DNA of 60,529 bases, from the NCBI GenBank assembly GCA_008012315.1, contig SSEL01000026.1, positions 1-60,529 of the forward strand, read 5' to 3'. The stretch is from Rhodospirillaceae bacterium (lineage in GTDB: Bacteria > Pseudomonadota > Alphaproteobacteria > Dongiales > Dongiaceae). This document shows, one piece after another, positions 27,024 to 35,739 of this stretch. A program made the position numbers and the translations under genes. The first letter of the stretch is position 1. Each line of letters starts with the position of its first letter. The notes below the pieces were generated by a model. The model had not been told where the DNA came from, did no database searches, and was given only the letters and a program-made list of their open reading frames with translations.

Positions 27024-28100
27024 ATGCTGCATAAGCCACGAAACCCTGCTGGCTCGCATCGGCCGGTCTTGAGCGAGCTCTCCGAGCGCTCGCGGGAAAT
27101 CTTCCGGCTGGTAATCGATGCCTATGTGGAAACCGGCGAACCGGTCGGCTCGCGGACGCTGTCGCGCCTGCTCGATGCCAGCCTGTCGCCGGCGACGATC
27201 CGCAATGTGATGTCGGATCTCGAGGAAATGGGCCTGCTGTTCTCGCCCCATCCCTCGGCCGGCCGGCTGCCGACGGATCTCGGCCTGCGCCTTTTCGTCG
27301 ACGGCCTGATGGAGATCGGCGGGCTGACCGAAGCGGAGCGGGCCGCCGTGGATGGCCAATGCAACGCGGTCGGCCGATCCATGCCCGAGGTGCTGGAACA
27401 GGCGACGACCATGCTGTCCGGCCTCGGGCGCTGCGCCGGCATGGTGGTGGCGCCGAAAAGCGAACGGCCGCTGAAGCATATCGAGTTCGTCTATCTCGGG
27501 CCGGGCCGGGCCCTGGTGGTGCTGGTCACCGAAGGCGGCATGGTGGAGAACCGGCTGATCGACCTGCCGCTCGGCCTGCCGGCTTCCAGCCTGCTGGAAG
27601 CGACCAATTACCTGACCAGCCGGCTGGTCGGTCGCACCATCGGCATGGCGCAGCAGGAAATCCTGCAGGAACTGGAAAATGCGCGCGCCGAACTGGACGA
27701 CCTGTCGCGCAAGGTGGTGGAGGCGGGTCTCGCCACCTGGTCCAACGGCAGCAAGGAAGGCGCGCTCATCGTCCGCGGCCAGGCCCATCTGTTGGACGAG
27801 GTGACCGAAGTCGGCGATCTCGAACGCCTGCGCAGCCTGTTCGCTGCCCTGGAAACCAAGGAGCAGCTCCTGAAGCTGCTGGAAAGCGCCGATCATGCCG
27901 ATGGCGTGCAGATCTTCATCGGCGCCGAGAACGAACTTTTCGGCCTGGCCGGCTGTTCCGCCGTCATTTCGCCCTATCGCGACAGCCAGCGGCGATTGAT
28001 CGGCGCCATTGGCGTGATCGGCCCCAGCCGGCTGAATTACGCCCGCATCATTCCCATGGTGGATTACACCGCCAAGGTGATCGGCCGTATCCTCGGCTGA
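27024..28100 (+). CDS. hrcA: Heat-inducible transcription repressor HrcA
   Basis: Represses class I heat-shock genes by binding CIRCE and is activated by GroEL. 358 residues. The winged helix part (SERSREIFRLVIDAYVETGE, SRLLDASLSPATIRNVMSDL, SPHPSAGRLPTDLGLRLFVD) is nearly invariant in the family; the GAF-like central domain and the C-terminal GAIGVIGPSRLNYARIIPMV confirm it. It is followed 44 bases later by grpE, the standard alphaproteobacterial pair. No CIRCE occurs in this window, so its target operators (usually groESL) lie elsewhere. Confidence 0.95.
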   Translation: MLHKPRNPAGSHRPVLSELSERSREIFRLVIDAYVETGEPVGSRTLSRLLDASLSPATIRNVMSDLEEMGLLFSPHPSAGRLPTDLGLRLFVDGLMEIGGLTEAERAAVDGQCNAVGRSMPEVLEQATTMLSGLGRCAGMVVAPKSERPLKHIEFVYLGPGRALVVLVTEGGMVENRLIDLPLGLPASSLLEATNYLTSRLVGRTIGMAQQEILQELENARAELDDLSRKVVEAGLATWSNGSKEGALIVRGQAHLLDEVTEVGDLERLRSLFAALETKEQLLKLLESADHADGVQIFIGAENELFGLAGCSAVISPYRDSQRRLIGAIGVIGPSRLNYARIIPMVDYTAKVIGRILG

Positions 28101-28144
28101 TCGATTTCGCGACGACTGACGTTAGTAAGGAGAGCTAGGTCACC

Positions 28145-28762
28145 ATGATGACCGATGACAAGATCACGCAGCAGCCGGACCAGCCGGAAAACACCAACGA
28201 CATGCCGGTCACGGACATTCCGGCGGAAGATATGCTGGCTGCGGCACAACAGGAAAATGCCGCGCTGAAGGACCAGTTGCTGCGTGCTTTGGCGGAAACC
28301 GAGAATGTGCGCCGCCGCGCCGCGCGCGACAAGGAAGATGCCGCCAAGTTCGCCATGGCGGGTTTCGCCCGCGAGGTGCTCGGCGTTGCCGACAATCTGC
28401 GGCGTGCCTTGGAGGCGATTGCGCCCGAGGCGCTGGAACAGGATGCCGCGCTGAAAAATCTCTATGACGGCGTTCTGGCGACCGAACGGCAGCTCGATAC
28501 CGCCTTCGAGAAGCAGGCGATCAAGAAAATCTGGCCGCTGGGCGAGAAATTCGACAGCAATCTGCATCAGGCGATGTTCGAGGTGCCGGGCACCGACCAA
28601 CCCGGCGGCACCGTGGTCCAGGTGCTGCAGGCCGGCTACACCCTGCATGAACGGCTGCTGAGGCCGGCCATGGTGGGGGTTGCCAAGGGCCAGCCGGCGG
28701 CCCCGGCAGGCAATGGCGGCGGCGAGGAGTCAGGTGACGGCCGGGTCGACACCGTCGTTTAA
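28145..28762 (+). CDS. grpE: Nucleotide exchange factor GrpE
   Basis: Co-chaperone that releases ADP from DnaK. 205 residues: an acidic, glutamine-rich N-terminal coiled coil (about 35-85), then the four-helix and beta-wing domain with ALAETENVRRRAARDKEDAA, FAREVLGVADNLRRALEA and the C-terminal VVQVLQAGYTLHERLLRPAM, the GrpE signature. AAGGAG stands 12 bases before the start, which has two ATG codons in a row (28145 and 28148). Co-transcribed with hrcA; its partners dnaK and dnaJ are 7 kb downstream. Confidence 0.95.
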   Translation: MMTDDKITQQPDQPENTNDMPVTDIPAEDMLAAAQQENAALKDQLLRALAETENVRRRAARDKEDAAKFAMAGFAREVLGVADNLRRALEAIAPEALEQDAALKNLYDGVLATERQLDTAFEKQAIKKIWPLGEKFDSNLHQAMFEVPGTDQPGGTVVQVLQAGYTLHERLLRPAMVGVAKGQPAAPAGNGGGEESGDGRVDTVV

Positions 28763-28888
28763 GCCGGTCCCCAAGCAGGCGATTCCCAAAAGGGCGGCAA
28801 GCGATTAGATTGCCGCCCTGATCCGTGATCCGGCCCCGACCCCGACCGATGGTCGGGTGTCTGTTGCCGGGCGGAAGGGGATTGAACC

Positions 28889-29797
28889 GTGGCCGAACGA
28901 CCGCAACGCCGACAATTACCGCCATTGAATGCCCTGCGCGCTTTCGAGGCCGTGGCGCGCTCGCTCAGCTTCACGAAAGCCGCGGATCAGTTGCTGGTCA
29001 CCCAGAGCGCCGTCAGCCGCCAGGTGAAGAACCTGGAGGATATCCTCGGCGTCGCGCTGCTGAAGCGGAAGGGCACCCTGGAGCTGACCGAGGAGGGCAA
29101 GCGCCTGCTGCCGGTCCTGACCGACAGCTTCGACCGCATTGCTGATGTCATCGCCGGCTTCCGCCAGGCCCGCAGCAAGCCGCCCCTCATCCTGTCGATC
29201 CCGCCGACCTTCGCCCATCGCATGATGCTGCCGCGCTTGGCGGGCTTCCAACGGGCCTATCCGGATCTGGAAATCCGCATCGAGACGCCGCCTACCAATA
29301 TTGATTTCGACAATGCGCCGGTGGATCTCGCCATTTTCTTCGGCGATGTGAAGATCGATGACATGATCGTCGATCTGCTGATGCAGGAACAATTGACTCC
29401 GGTTTGCAGCCCGGCGGTCGCGGCTGGTGCGGCGGATCTCGGCGCTTTGCTGAAGAAGGGGCCGCTGCTGCATATCCGCCAGGGCGAGGAGTTGCATCAC
29501 TGCTGGTCGATCTTCTGCCGCCAGGCCGGCCTGGAAGGCATCGATGTCAAGCGCGGCCTGGTGGTGGAAACCGCCGATCAGGCGGTCCAGCTTGCCATGA
29601 ATGATGGTGGCATCGCCGTGGTCGATGCCCGCATGTGCGCCGAGGAACTGGCATCCGGCAAGCTGATCGTGCCCTTCGACCGCACCGTTGTCTCGGGCCG
29701 GAACTATTTTCTCGTCAGCCGGGCGGAAGAAATCGAAATCCCCCGCATCGCCGCCTTCCGCACCTGGGTGCTGGATCAGTTCGCCAAGGATCTCTGA
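28889..29797 (+). CDS. LysR-type transcriptional regulator (GcvA-like)
   Basis: 302 residues with a GTG start after GGAAGGGG. The N-terminal helix-turn-helix reads LPPLNALRAFEAVARSLSFT then KAADQLLVTQSAVSRQVKNL; the opening LPPLNALRAFEA is typical of the GcvA/AmpR-like branch. The effector domain spans about residues 92-295. LysR regulators often control a divergent neighbour, but the gene upstream here (grpE) is co-directional and the one downstream is convergent, so the target is not apparent. Confidence 0.88.
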   Translation: MAERPQRRQLPPLNALRAFEAVARSLSFTKAADQLLVTQSAVSRQVKNLEDILGVALLKRKGTLELTEEGKRLLPVLTDSFDRIADVIAGFRQARSKPPLILSIPPTFAHRMMLPRLAGFQRAYPDLEIRIETPPTNIDFDNAPVDLAIFFGDVKIDDMIVDLLMQEQLTPVCSPAVAAGAADLGALLKKGPLLHIRQGEELHHCWSIFCRQAGLEGIDVKRGLVVETADQAVQLAMNDGGIAVVDARMCAEELASGKLIVPFDRTVVSGRNYFLVSRAEEIEIPRIAAFRTWVLDQFAKDL

Positions 29798-29824
29798 GCG
29801 GGACCGGGTAACTGCGGCAGCAAT

Positions 29825-30442
29825 TCACCATCCGCCGCGTTGCAGCCATTCCTCGACCATGCCCAGCCGGTCGCTGCCCCAGAAGGCTTCGTCCCCGACG
29901 ATGATGAAGGGCGAGCCGAAGATTTGCCGCGCCAGGGCTTCGTCGGTCTTCGCCCGCAAGACGGCCTTCAAGGCCGGATCCTGCAGCGCTGCGGCGAGCC
30001 GGGCCGCATCGGCGCCGAGGCGCGCGGCGAGGGCGGTGATGTCGCTGGGCGCATGTATCTCGCGCCCCTCGCCGAAATAGGCCTGAAAGACCTTGCGCAC
30101 GAATGGTGATGCCAAAGACGGCTGTTCCGCGTCGAGCCAATAGAAGGCCCGCGCCGCAGCCTGGGTCGCGGCCGGAAAGCTGGCCGGCAGCATAAAGGGG
30201 ATATCCTTCCGGCGCGCCAACCGGGCCCAGTCGCGTTTCGCGTAATCGCCGCGCATCGGCATCTGCACCAAAGGCTGCATGCCGGTCGCGGTAAAGGCCG
30301 CCCCCAGCAGGAAGGGGCGCCATTTGACCTGCCGGCGATAGCGCTCGGCCAGGGCTTCGATCTCCATCGCCGCGAAATAGGCATAGGGCGAACTGAAGTC
30401 GAACCAGAATTCGATCTCTCCTGCTGTGGCTTGTTCCGGCAC
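29825..30442 (-). CDS. DsbA-family 2-hydroxychromene-2-carboxylate isomerase-like protein
   Basis: 205 residues. The kappa-class GST/DsbA-like fold is shown by EIEFWFDFSSPYAYFAAMEI, the KWRPFLLGAAF strand and the C-terminal FGSPFIIVGDEAFWGSDRL. The Ser in FSSPYAY replaces the thioredoxin cysteines, as in NahD-type glutathione-dependent isomerases, so it is not a disulfide oxidoreductase. GTG at 30442 follows AAGGGA by nine bases and starts two residues before the conserved region; the frame runs on to 30559 but would overlap the divergent hydrolase region. The true substrate is unknown, since this family is broad. Confidence 0.85.
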   Translation of the reverse strand: MPEQATAGEIEFWFDFSSPYAYFAAMEIEALAERYRRQVKWRPFLLGAAFTATGMQPLVQMPMRGDYAKRDWARLARRKDIPFMLPASFPAATQAAARAFYWLDAEQPSLASPFVRKVFQAYFGEGREIHAPSDITALAARLGADAARLAAALQDPALKAVLRAKTDEALARQIFGSPFIIVGDEAFWGSDRLGMVEEWLQRGGW

Positions 30443-30588
30443 GGTGCGGCATCCCTTGGCTTCGACCTCCGCTGAGGTCCGATTGATGGTGGGGTCGGAT
30501 TGACGTTGCGGCTGCGGATTTTCATACTGCGGGAACCGCGATGCAACGCGGAACATCAAGATGCAGCCGAAGCTGTCGGGGGATTACG

Positions 30589-31767
30589 ATGAAAAAGCGT
30601 TTGCTACCGGCGTTCCTGATCATGCCTGCCCTTGTCATACCCGTCCTTGTCATGCTGCTCGCCGTCGTGATGGCAAGCAGGCCGGCGGAAGCCGCTACCT
30701 GTGCCACCATCACCAAGCCGAAATGCCGCATCCAATTGCTGACCGGGATCAGCATGACCTATCTGGAACTGGGGCCGACGGATGGCGAGGCGGTCATCCT
30801 CATCCACGGCCTGACCGACAGCGCCCGGTCCTGGGCACCGACCATGGTCGCACTGCACCGGATCGATCCGAAGCTGCATATCCTCGCCGTCGATCTGCGT
30901 GGCCACGGCACCAGTTCCATGCCGCCCATTGCGGCTTGCGCCGCCGCCCCGGAAAAGTGTTTCCGCATGAGCGACCTCGCCGAGGACATCAAGGCTTTCA
31001 TGCAGGCGAAGCATATCCGCAAGGCGACCCTGGCAGGGCATTCGATGGGCAGTTTCGTGGCGCAGGAGATGGCGCTGAGCTATCCCGAGATGGTGACGCG
31101 CGCCATTCTGGTCGCCACCTCGACCAGGGGCGTCGATAACGTCGCCTTGCGCGATTATGTGCTGAAGGAGCCGGTGGAGGGCAGTTGGCGCAAGGCGCTG
31201 GAGGCCAAGGGGAAAGTGTATCCTGAAGACTTCTATACGATCGCGCCGGTCAAGGCGGATTCCGATGTGCGGGTCTGGTTGGCCAAGAACTGGGTTGTCG
31301 ATCCGGTGGCCGATCCTGCCTTCCTGAAACCCTATGTGCCGGAGACCGCGGCGGTGAAGCTCGGCACCTGGATCGGCGCCACCAAGGCGCTGCTGGCGAC
31401 CGACAATACCGACCGCTTGAAGAAGCTGACGGTCTCGACCCTGGTCATCTGGGGCGTGCAGGACAATATTTTCCTGAACGATCCCGATCAGACGGCGATC
31501 AAAAACGTGTTGCGCCAGGCGGCGAGCCAGCAGGCGCCCATGTTCTGGAAGCAATATGGCAGCCAGCCGCTGCCGGCTTCCGGCATGCAGGAGGACGATA
31601 TCGGCCATAACGTGCAATGGGGCGCGCCGGAAGAGGTCGCAGGGGATATCGATTCCTTCATCCGCGACGGCCATCCGCTGCCGGGATTGCCCCATGCCGA
31701 TGCGCCGGCGCATCTTCACCGCATCGTCGTCGACCAGAACAATGCGCTGGTCGAGCAGTGGCCATGA
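30589..31767 (+). CDS. Secreted alpha/beta hydrolase
   Basis: 392 residues. A clear signal peptide (MKKRLLPAFLIMPALVIPVL to about residue 37, cut after EA-A) precedes the hydrolase fold. The oxyanion strand ILIHGLTDSARSW, nucleophile elbow GHSMGS, acid in WGVQDNIF and catalytic His in DDIGHNVQW are in the right order. Two extra cysteines in the mature part (ATCATITKPKC, AACAAAPEKC) may form periplasmic disulfides. The ATG at 30589 gives the signal peptide directly; the frame is open to 30541. Ester or lactone substrates are likely, but none can be named. Confidence 0.87.
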   Translation: MKKRLLPAFLIMPALVIPVLVMLLAVVMASRPAEAATCATITKPKCRIQLLTGISMTYLELGPTDGEAVILIHGLTDSARSWAPTMVALHRIDPKLHILAVDLRGHGTSSMPPIAACAAAPEKCFRMSDLAEDIKAFMQAKHIRKATLAGHSMGSFVAQEMALSYPEMVTRAILVATSTRGVDNVALRDYVLKEPVEGSWRKALEAKGKVYPEDFYTIAPVKADSDVRVWLAKNWVVDPVADPAFLKPYVPETAAVKLGTWIGATKALLATDNTDRLKKLTVSTLVIWGVQDNIFLNDPDQTAIKNVLRQAASQQAPMFWKQYGSQPLPASGMQEDDIGHNVQWGAPEEVAGDIDSFIRDGHPLPGLPHADAPAHLHRIVVDQNNALVEQWP

Positions 31768-31789
31768 GCAGGCACGATCAGATCGGAAA

Positions 31790-33313
31790 TCAGTCGAAGA
31801 TCAGCGCCAGCAGCCGTTCGACTTCGGGACCGTAGCTGCGATCCCCGTCATAAGGCGGAATGACATTGCGTGCCCGCGTCAGCAGCTCGCCGATGGCGAA
31901 GCCGGGCTGGGCCTCGCGCGCATCGACCGCGACGAGTGCGGCATAGAGTTCATAGGCGAGAATGCGGCGGTTGATCCGGTCGATCCGCGCCAGCCGGTCC
32001 AGCGCCGGGAAGATCATGGTCATGACATCTTCCTGGCCGAACGAGCTTTCGCCATGCATCAGCGAGGGCGAGGCGGCGAGGGAGCGCAATTCGGCGGTCA
32101 GGCCGAGGGCCGCCTTATGCAGCGTCACCAGCCCGGCATCGAGACCGGGACGTTTGGCCAGTTGCGGCGTGAGGCCGCTGATCCGCGCATCCAGCAGGCG
32201 GTGCAATCGGCGTTCCGACAGCAGGCCGATTTGCATCTGGGCAGTAGCGGCGGCATCCACCGCATTGGTCAGCGCCGCTGCGTGGAAATTGCCGCAATGA
32301 AGCAGGCGGCCGCTGCCCGGCTCGCTTTCATCGATGATGAAAACCGGGTTATCGCCGATCGACACCATCTCGGCGGCGATCGCCCCTGCGAGATTATCCA
32401 AAGCATGGCGGGCGGCGGCGTGAAGTTGCGGCGTGACGCGGAAAGAGACCGGCGCCTGTTTCGCCTGGCGCGGTATCCCGCTATCCCGCAGCAGGTCGCG
32501 CAGGCGCGCCGTCGCCGCTTCGAGGCCGGGTTCGGGGCGTAATTTACCGACCAGCGGATCATAGGCCTCCAGCGGCGCGGCCAGCCCCTCGATGCTGGTC
32601 GCGGCAATCAGATCGGCCTGGGCCAGGGTCCGGTCCGATCCCTGCCAGAGGGCATAGGCATAGGCAGGTGCCAGGGCCGTGCCATTGATCAGCGACAGGC
32701 CCTCCTTGGGCTGCGGCTCGTAGGGCGTGGCGCCATGATTGCGATACCAGATGTCCACCGGCTGTGGCGTGCCGGCGGCATCCAGCACGAAACCTTCGCC
32801 GATCAAAACCTGCGCCAGATGCGACAGGGCGATGATCTCGCCCGCCATGCCGAGGCCTTCGCTGGGGACATAGGGGGTGAGGCCGTCGTTCAGCCGCGCG
32901 GCCAGGAACTGGCAAAGTTCCGGTGTGACGGCGCAGGCGCCATCCAGGAAATGCGCCAACTTGATCAGCAGGGCGCCGCGAACGATCCGGGCATCAAAAG
33001 GGGCGCCGATCGCCGCGGCACGGCCGAACAGGATCTGGCGTGGCAGGGCCGCTTGTTCCTCGGCGTCCAGATCCTGCTTGGCGAGCGCGCCAAGGCCGGT
33101 ATTGACGCCGTAGCAGATGACGCCGGTATCGAGATGCCGCAGGAACTGCTCCCGGCGTCTCGCCACCCGTTCCAGTGCGGCCGGCGCCAGCGTCACTTTC
33201 GCCTCGCCGCCGACCACCGCCTCATAGACATCCAGGGTGAGATCCTCGGTCCGGTCCAGCTCTATCTCGTTGGCTGCGCCTGCCGCATCCTTATCCAAGC
33301 CGGCCGGATTCAT
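31790..33313 (-). CDS. HutH/aromatic amino acid lyase homologue lacking the MIO motif
   Basis: 507 residues from ATG 33313, which has GGAG six bases before it (a GTG at 33325 also exists). The fold markers of histidine ammonia-lyase are all there: CYGVNTGLGAL, the IGAPFDARIVRGAL stretch, SLINGTALAPAYA, GNFHAAALTNA and FGQEDVMTM. The Ala-Ser-Gly triad that cyclises to the MIO cofactor is replaced: the line reads VPSEGLGMAGEIIALSHL, so Ala157 stands where Ser should be. The usual SHAAG histidine is Arg98 (FGRAAA), and QDxYSxR is QAPVSFR, losing the catalytic Tyr. It is unlikely to be a normal lyase. It is divergent from an ornithine cyclodeaminase homologue. Confidence 0.85.
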   Translation of the reverse strand: MNPAGLDKDAAGAANEIELDRTEDLTLDVYEAVVGGEAKVTLAPAALERVARRREQFLRHLDTGVICYGVNTGLGALAKQDLDAEEQAALPRQILFGRAAAIGAPFDARIVRGALLIKLAHFLDGACAVTPELCQFLAARLNDGLTPYVPSEGLGMAGEIIALSHLAQVLIGEGFVLDAAGTPQPVDIWYRNHGATPYEPQPKEGLSLINGTALAPAYAYALWQGSDRTLAQADLIAATSIEGLAAPLEAYDPLVGKLRPEPGLEAATARLRDLLRDSGIPRQAKQAPVSFRVTPQLHAAARHALDNLAGAIAAEMVSIGDNPVFIIDESEPGSGRLLHCGNFHAAALTNAVDAAATAQMQIGLLSERRLHRLLDARISGLTPQLAKRPGLDAGLVTLHKAALGLTAELRSLAASPSLMHGESSFGQEDVMTMIFPALDRLARIDRINRRILAYELYAALVAVDAREAQPGFAIGELLTRARNVIPPYDGDRSYGPEVERLLALIFD

Positions 33314-33346
33314 CGCGCGCTCCACTGCATTGCTTTCGGTGACCTA

Positions 33347-33362
33347 ACTTGTCTATACAAGT
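33347..33362. promoter_or_regulatory. HutC/GntR-like operator between the lyase-like gene and the cyclodeaminase-like gene
   Basis: ACTTGT-CTAT-ACAAGT, perfect six-base arms with a four-base centre. It resembles the operators of HutC and other GntR-family regulators (TTGTNNNNACAA). It sits 34 bases upstream of the lyase-like start and about 100 upstream of the divergent gene. No GntR gene is in the window. Confidence 0.5.
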
Positions 33363-33463
33363 GATCACGCAAGCTCAATATACTTAAACGGCCCATGATT
33401 CTTAAACGACCCAGCCGCCCGGTCGTTCCGCCCCTTTCCGCAGTGCAACAAAGGATTCACCCC

Positions 33464-34468
33464 ATGTCCGAGATATACCTCACCTACCTGAACGGTCCGG
33501 ATATCGCCAAGCTGGCGTTGAGCAACGATGAGATCCTGTCTGCAGTCGAGAGCGGATTGCGGGCCCAGGGACAGGGCCAGACAGTCATCGAGCCGCGGGT
33601 TCACCTGATCCCGGAAAGTTCCGACAAGGGGCATTTCAATGTCCTGCGTGGCGTCGTGAAGCCGCTGGGTTTCGCCGGCGTCAAAGTGGTGGGCGATTTC
33701 GTCGAGAACTATCAGCGCGGGCTGCCCTCGGAAATGGCTCTGCTCAATCTGTTCGATCCGGAAACCGGCATGCCGAAGGCGATCGTGGATGCGAGCGGCA
33801 TCACCGACATGCGCACCGGGGCACTGACGGCGATCGGCGCCAAACATCTCGCCCGCAAGGGATCGCGGGTGCTCGGCCATATCGGCGCCCGTGGCACGGC
33901 CTATTGGAATGTGCGGCTGCTCAATCATCTCTATGACTTCGACGAGATCCGCGTGCATTCGCGCCGGCCTGAGAGCCGCAAGGCTTTTGCCGAGCGGTTG
34001 GCGGCCGATCTCGGCAAGCCGGTCGTGGCGACCGACGATTGGGAAAGCTGCGTGCGCGATGCCGATATCGTCGTCGAGGCCTCGCGCCTGCCGCGCCCCG
34101 AACCGATGCTGAAAACCGCCTGGATCAAGAAGGGCGCCTTCGTCGTGCCTTATGGGACGATGAGCGCAGTGGAACTGTCGCTGACGGATATCATGAACAA
34201 GATGGTGGTCGATGATTGGGGCCAGTGCCGCAAGGGCCTGCCCTTCGGCGCCCTGCGCGCCCATGTCGACAGCGACCGGTTGAGCGAGCAGAATCTCCAT
34301 GCAGAGCTCGGCCAGATCGTCGCCGGACTGAAGCCGGGGCGCGAGAACGATGAGGAAACCATCCTGCTGTGGCATCGCGGCCTCAGCCTCAGCGATATCG
34401 CCTTGGGGGCCGCCCTGCTGGAAAAAGCGGCGAAGCTTGGCGTCGGCCAGCGGCTGCAATTTGCCTGA
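33464..34468 (+). CDS. Ornithine cyclodeaminase/mu-crystallin family protein
   Basis: 334 residues from ATG 33464, preceded by AAAGGA. The NAD-binding domain carries ASGITDMRTGALTAIGAKHL and LGHIGARGTAYWNVRLL, the family pattern, where relatives have G-x-G-x-x-A/G; here it reads GHIGARG. The RVHSRRPESRKAFAERL and DADIVVEAS stretches follow. Members make proline from ornithine, or act as alanine dehydrogenases or imine reductases, so the exact reaction cannot be named. Divergent from the lyase-like gene, sharing the palindrome at 33347-33362; joint control is inferred. Confidence 0.87.
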   Translation: MSEIYLTYLNGPDIAKLALSNDEILSAVESGLRAQGQGQTVIEPRVHLIPESSDKGHFNVLRGVVKPLGFAGVKVVGDFVENYQRGLPSEMALLNLFDPETGMPKAIVDASGITDMRTGALTAIGAKHLARKGSRVLGHIGARGTAYWNVRLLNHLYDFDEIRVHSRRPESRKAFAERLAADLGKPVVATDDWESCVRDADIVVEASRLPRPEPMLKTAWIKKGAFVVPYGTMSAVELSLTDIMNKMVVDDWGQCRKGLPFGALRAHVDSDRLSEQNLHAELGQIVAGLKPGRENDEETILLWHRGLSLSDIALGAALLEKAAKLGVGQRLQFA

Positions 34469-34507
34469 CACGATTTACGACGATGACCTTGGACATGACA
34501 GCTGACC

Positions 34508-35665
34508 ATGACCTCTGACGGTCCTGTCACGACAAAGCCGGTTATCTGGGCGATCAGTGCTTGGCGGGCGGGCGATCATGCCCAGGTTGCCGCTTTGGCA
34601 ACGGCCCTCCGGCATGCCTTTGGATGGCACGTCGAGTTCAAGCCCGCCTTCGATCGTCGTCAGGATCCCGTCAATTCCGGCTATGCGGGCCCGTGGCCGG
34701 ATGCGGTGATCGGCATCGGCCGGGGCGGGTTGCGCCTCGCCGCCTGGATCAAGGAGCAATCCGGCGGCCGCACCCGGATCATCGTGCTTGGCCGGGTGGA
34801 AGGGCCCCTAGGCGTTTGCGATTTGGTGGTTACCACGGCGCAATACGGTCTCCCGGACAACGCCAATGTGATCCGGCTGACCTTACCGTTCACCGCCGAA
34901 ATCTCGCCGGACGATGGGGCGCTGACGGTTTGGAAGACGCAGTTCGAAGCCTTGCCGAAACCATTGATCGGCGTCTTGGTCGGGGGGCCGTCCAGTCCGC
35001 TGATTTTTGGAAAGCCGGAAGGCGAGCGTCTGGCCGCGGACCTCACCAAGATGGCTGGCGCGACCGGCGGCTCGCTGTTGATCGCGACCGGACGGCGGAC
35101 GCCGCCGGAGGTGGCGAGCCTTTTGGCCGATTTAACCAAATCCTCGCCCGACCGTCATCGCTTCCTGCCATTCCCGCCGGAGGGCTTCCCGAGGCCTGAA
35201 GATAATCCTTATCGGGCCATTGTCAGCCTGGCGGACCGTTTCGTGGTGACGGCCGACAGCGTTTCCATGCTGGCCGATGCCGCGTTAACCGGCCGGCCGA
35301 TCACCCTGTTTGACTTGCCGGTCGAACCGGATAAGCCCACCTTTAAAGAGCGCCTGCGCCGCCGCCGGCGCCGGCGTTTCGTGACCGGCCGGCGAAAGGA
35401 TGTCATTGATCTTGCTTATGATTGGGCCGTTCGCCGTGGGCGCGCCCGGCCGGCTCGTCATGTCCCGACCCTGATCGCTTGGCTGCTGCGAAGCGGCGCC
35501 TTCAGCGGTGACCCTGCTCAGGCTCGCCAATTGGTCGAGCGACTGGCCGCCGAGCGCGGAACAGTTCTGCAGCGTATCCGGGCATTGCTGGCCGGCTTTG
35601 CGGCCCCGGGCTCGACCAGGCAGGAAGCGGACACGGCCGCGACCCCTGCCGACAAGCACTGCTGA
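34508..35665 (+). CDS. ELM1/DUF1022-family putative glycosyltransferase-like protein
   Basis: 385 residues. The opening VIWAISAWRAGDHAQVAALA, the GIGRGGLRLAAWIKEQSGG strand-helix, LPKPLIGVLVGGPSSPLIFG and DRFVVTADSVSMLADAALTG followed by RPITLFDLP are the core of the ELM1 (plant mitochondrial fission) family, whose fold is that of GT-B glycosyltransferases. The function of the bacterial members is not established. A basic stretch (RLRRRRRRRF, about residue 285) could touch acidic membrane surfaces. It lies 39 bases after the cyclodeaminase homologue and may share its transcript. Confidence 0.82.
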   Translation: MTSDGPVTTKPVIWAISAWRAGDHAQVAALATALRHAFGWHVEFKPAFDRRQDPVNSGYAGPWPDAVIGIGRGGLRLAAWIKEQSGGRTRIIVLGRVEGPLGVCDLVVTTAQYGLPDNANVIRLTLPFTAEISPDDGALTVWKTQFEALPKPLIGVLVGGPSSPLIFGKPEGERLAADLTKMAGATGGSLLIATGRRTPPEVASLLADLTKSSPDRHRFLPFPPEGFPRPEDNPYRAIVSLADRFVVTADSVSMLADAALTGRPITLFDLPVEPDKPTFKERLRRRRRRRFVTGRRKDVIDLAYDWAVRRGRARPARHVPTLIAWLLRSGAFSGDPAQARQLVERLAAERGTVLQRIRALLAGFAAPGSTRQEADTAATPADKHC

Positions 35666-35711
35666 TCGCCGGGCTGGCTCCCCGACTTTTGCCTAGAGCC
35701 GCTTGCAAAGC

Positions 35712-35739
35712 CTTGAAAAGGCCCTATATATCCATCGGA
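35712..35739 (+). promoter_or_regulatory. Putative RpoH (sigma-32) promoter of dnaK
   Basis: CTTGAAA (35712-35718) is followed after 13 bases by CCATCGG, close to the E. coli sigma-32 pattern CTTGAAA-N11-CCCCAT. A CCCTATAT just ahead of it also fits the alphaproteobacterial variant. It lies about 155 bases before the dnaK start; no CIRCE palindrome is visible in this leader. Confidence 0.45.
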
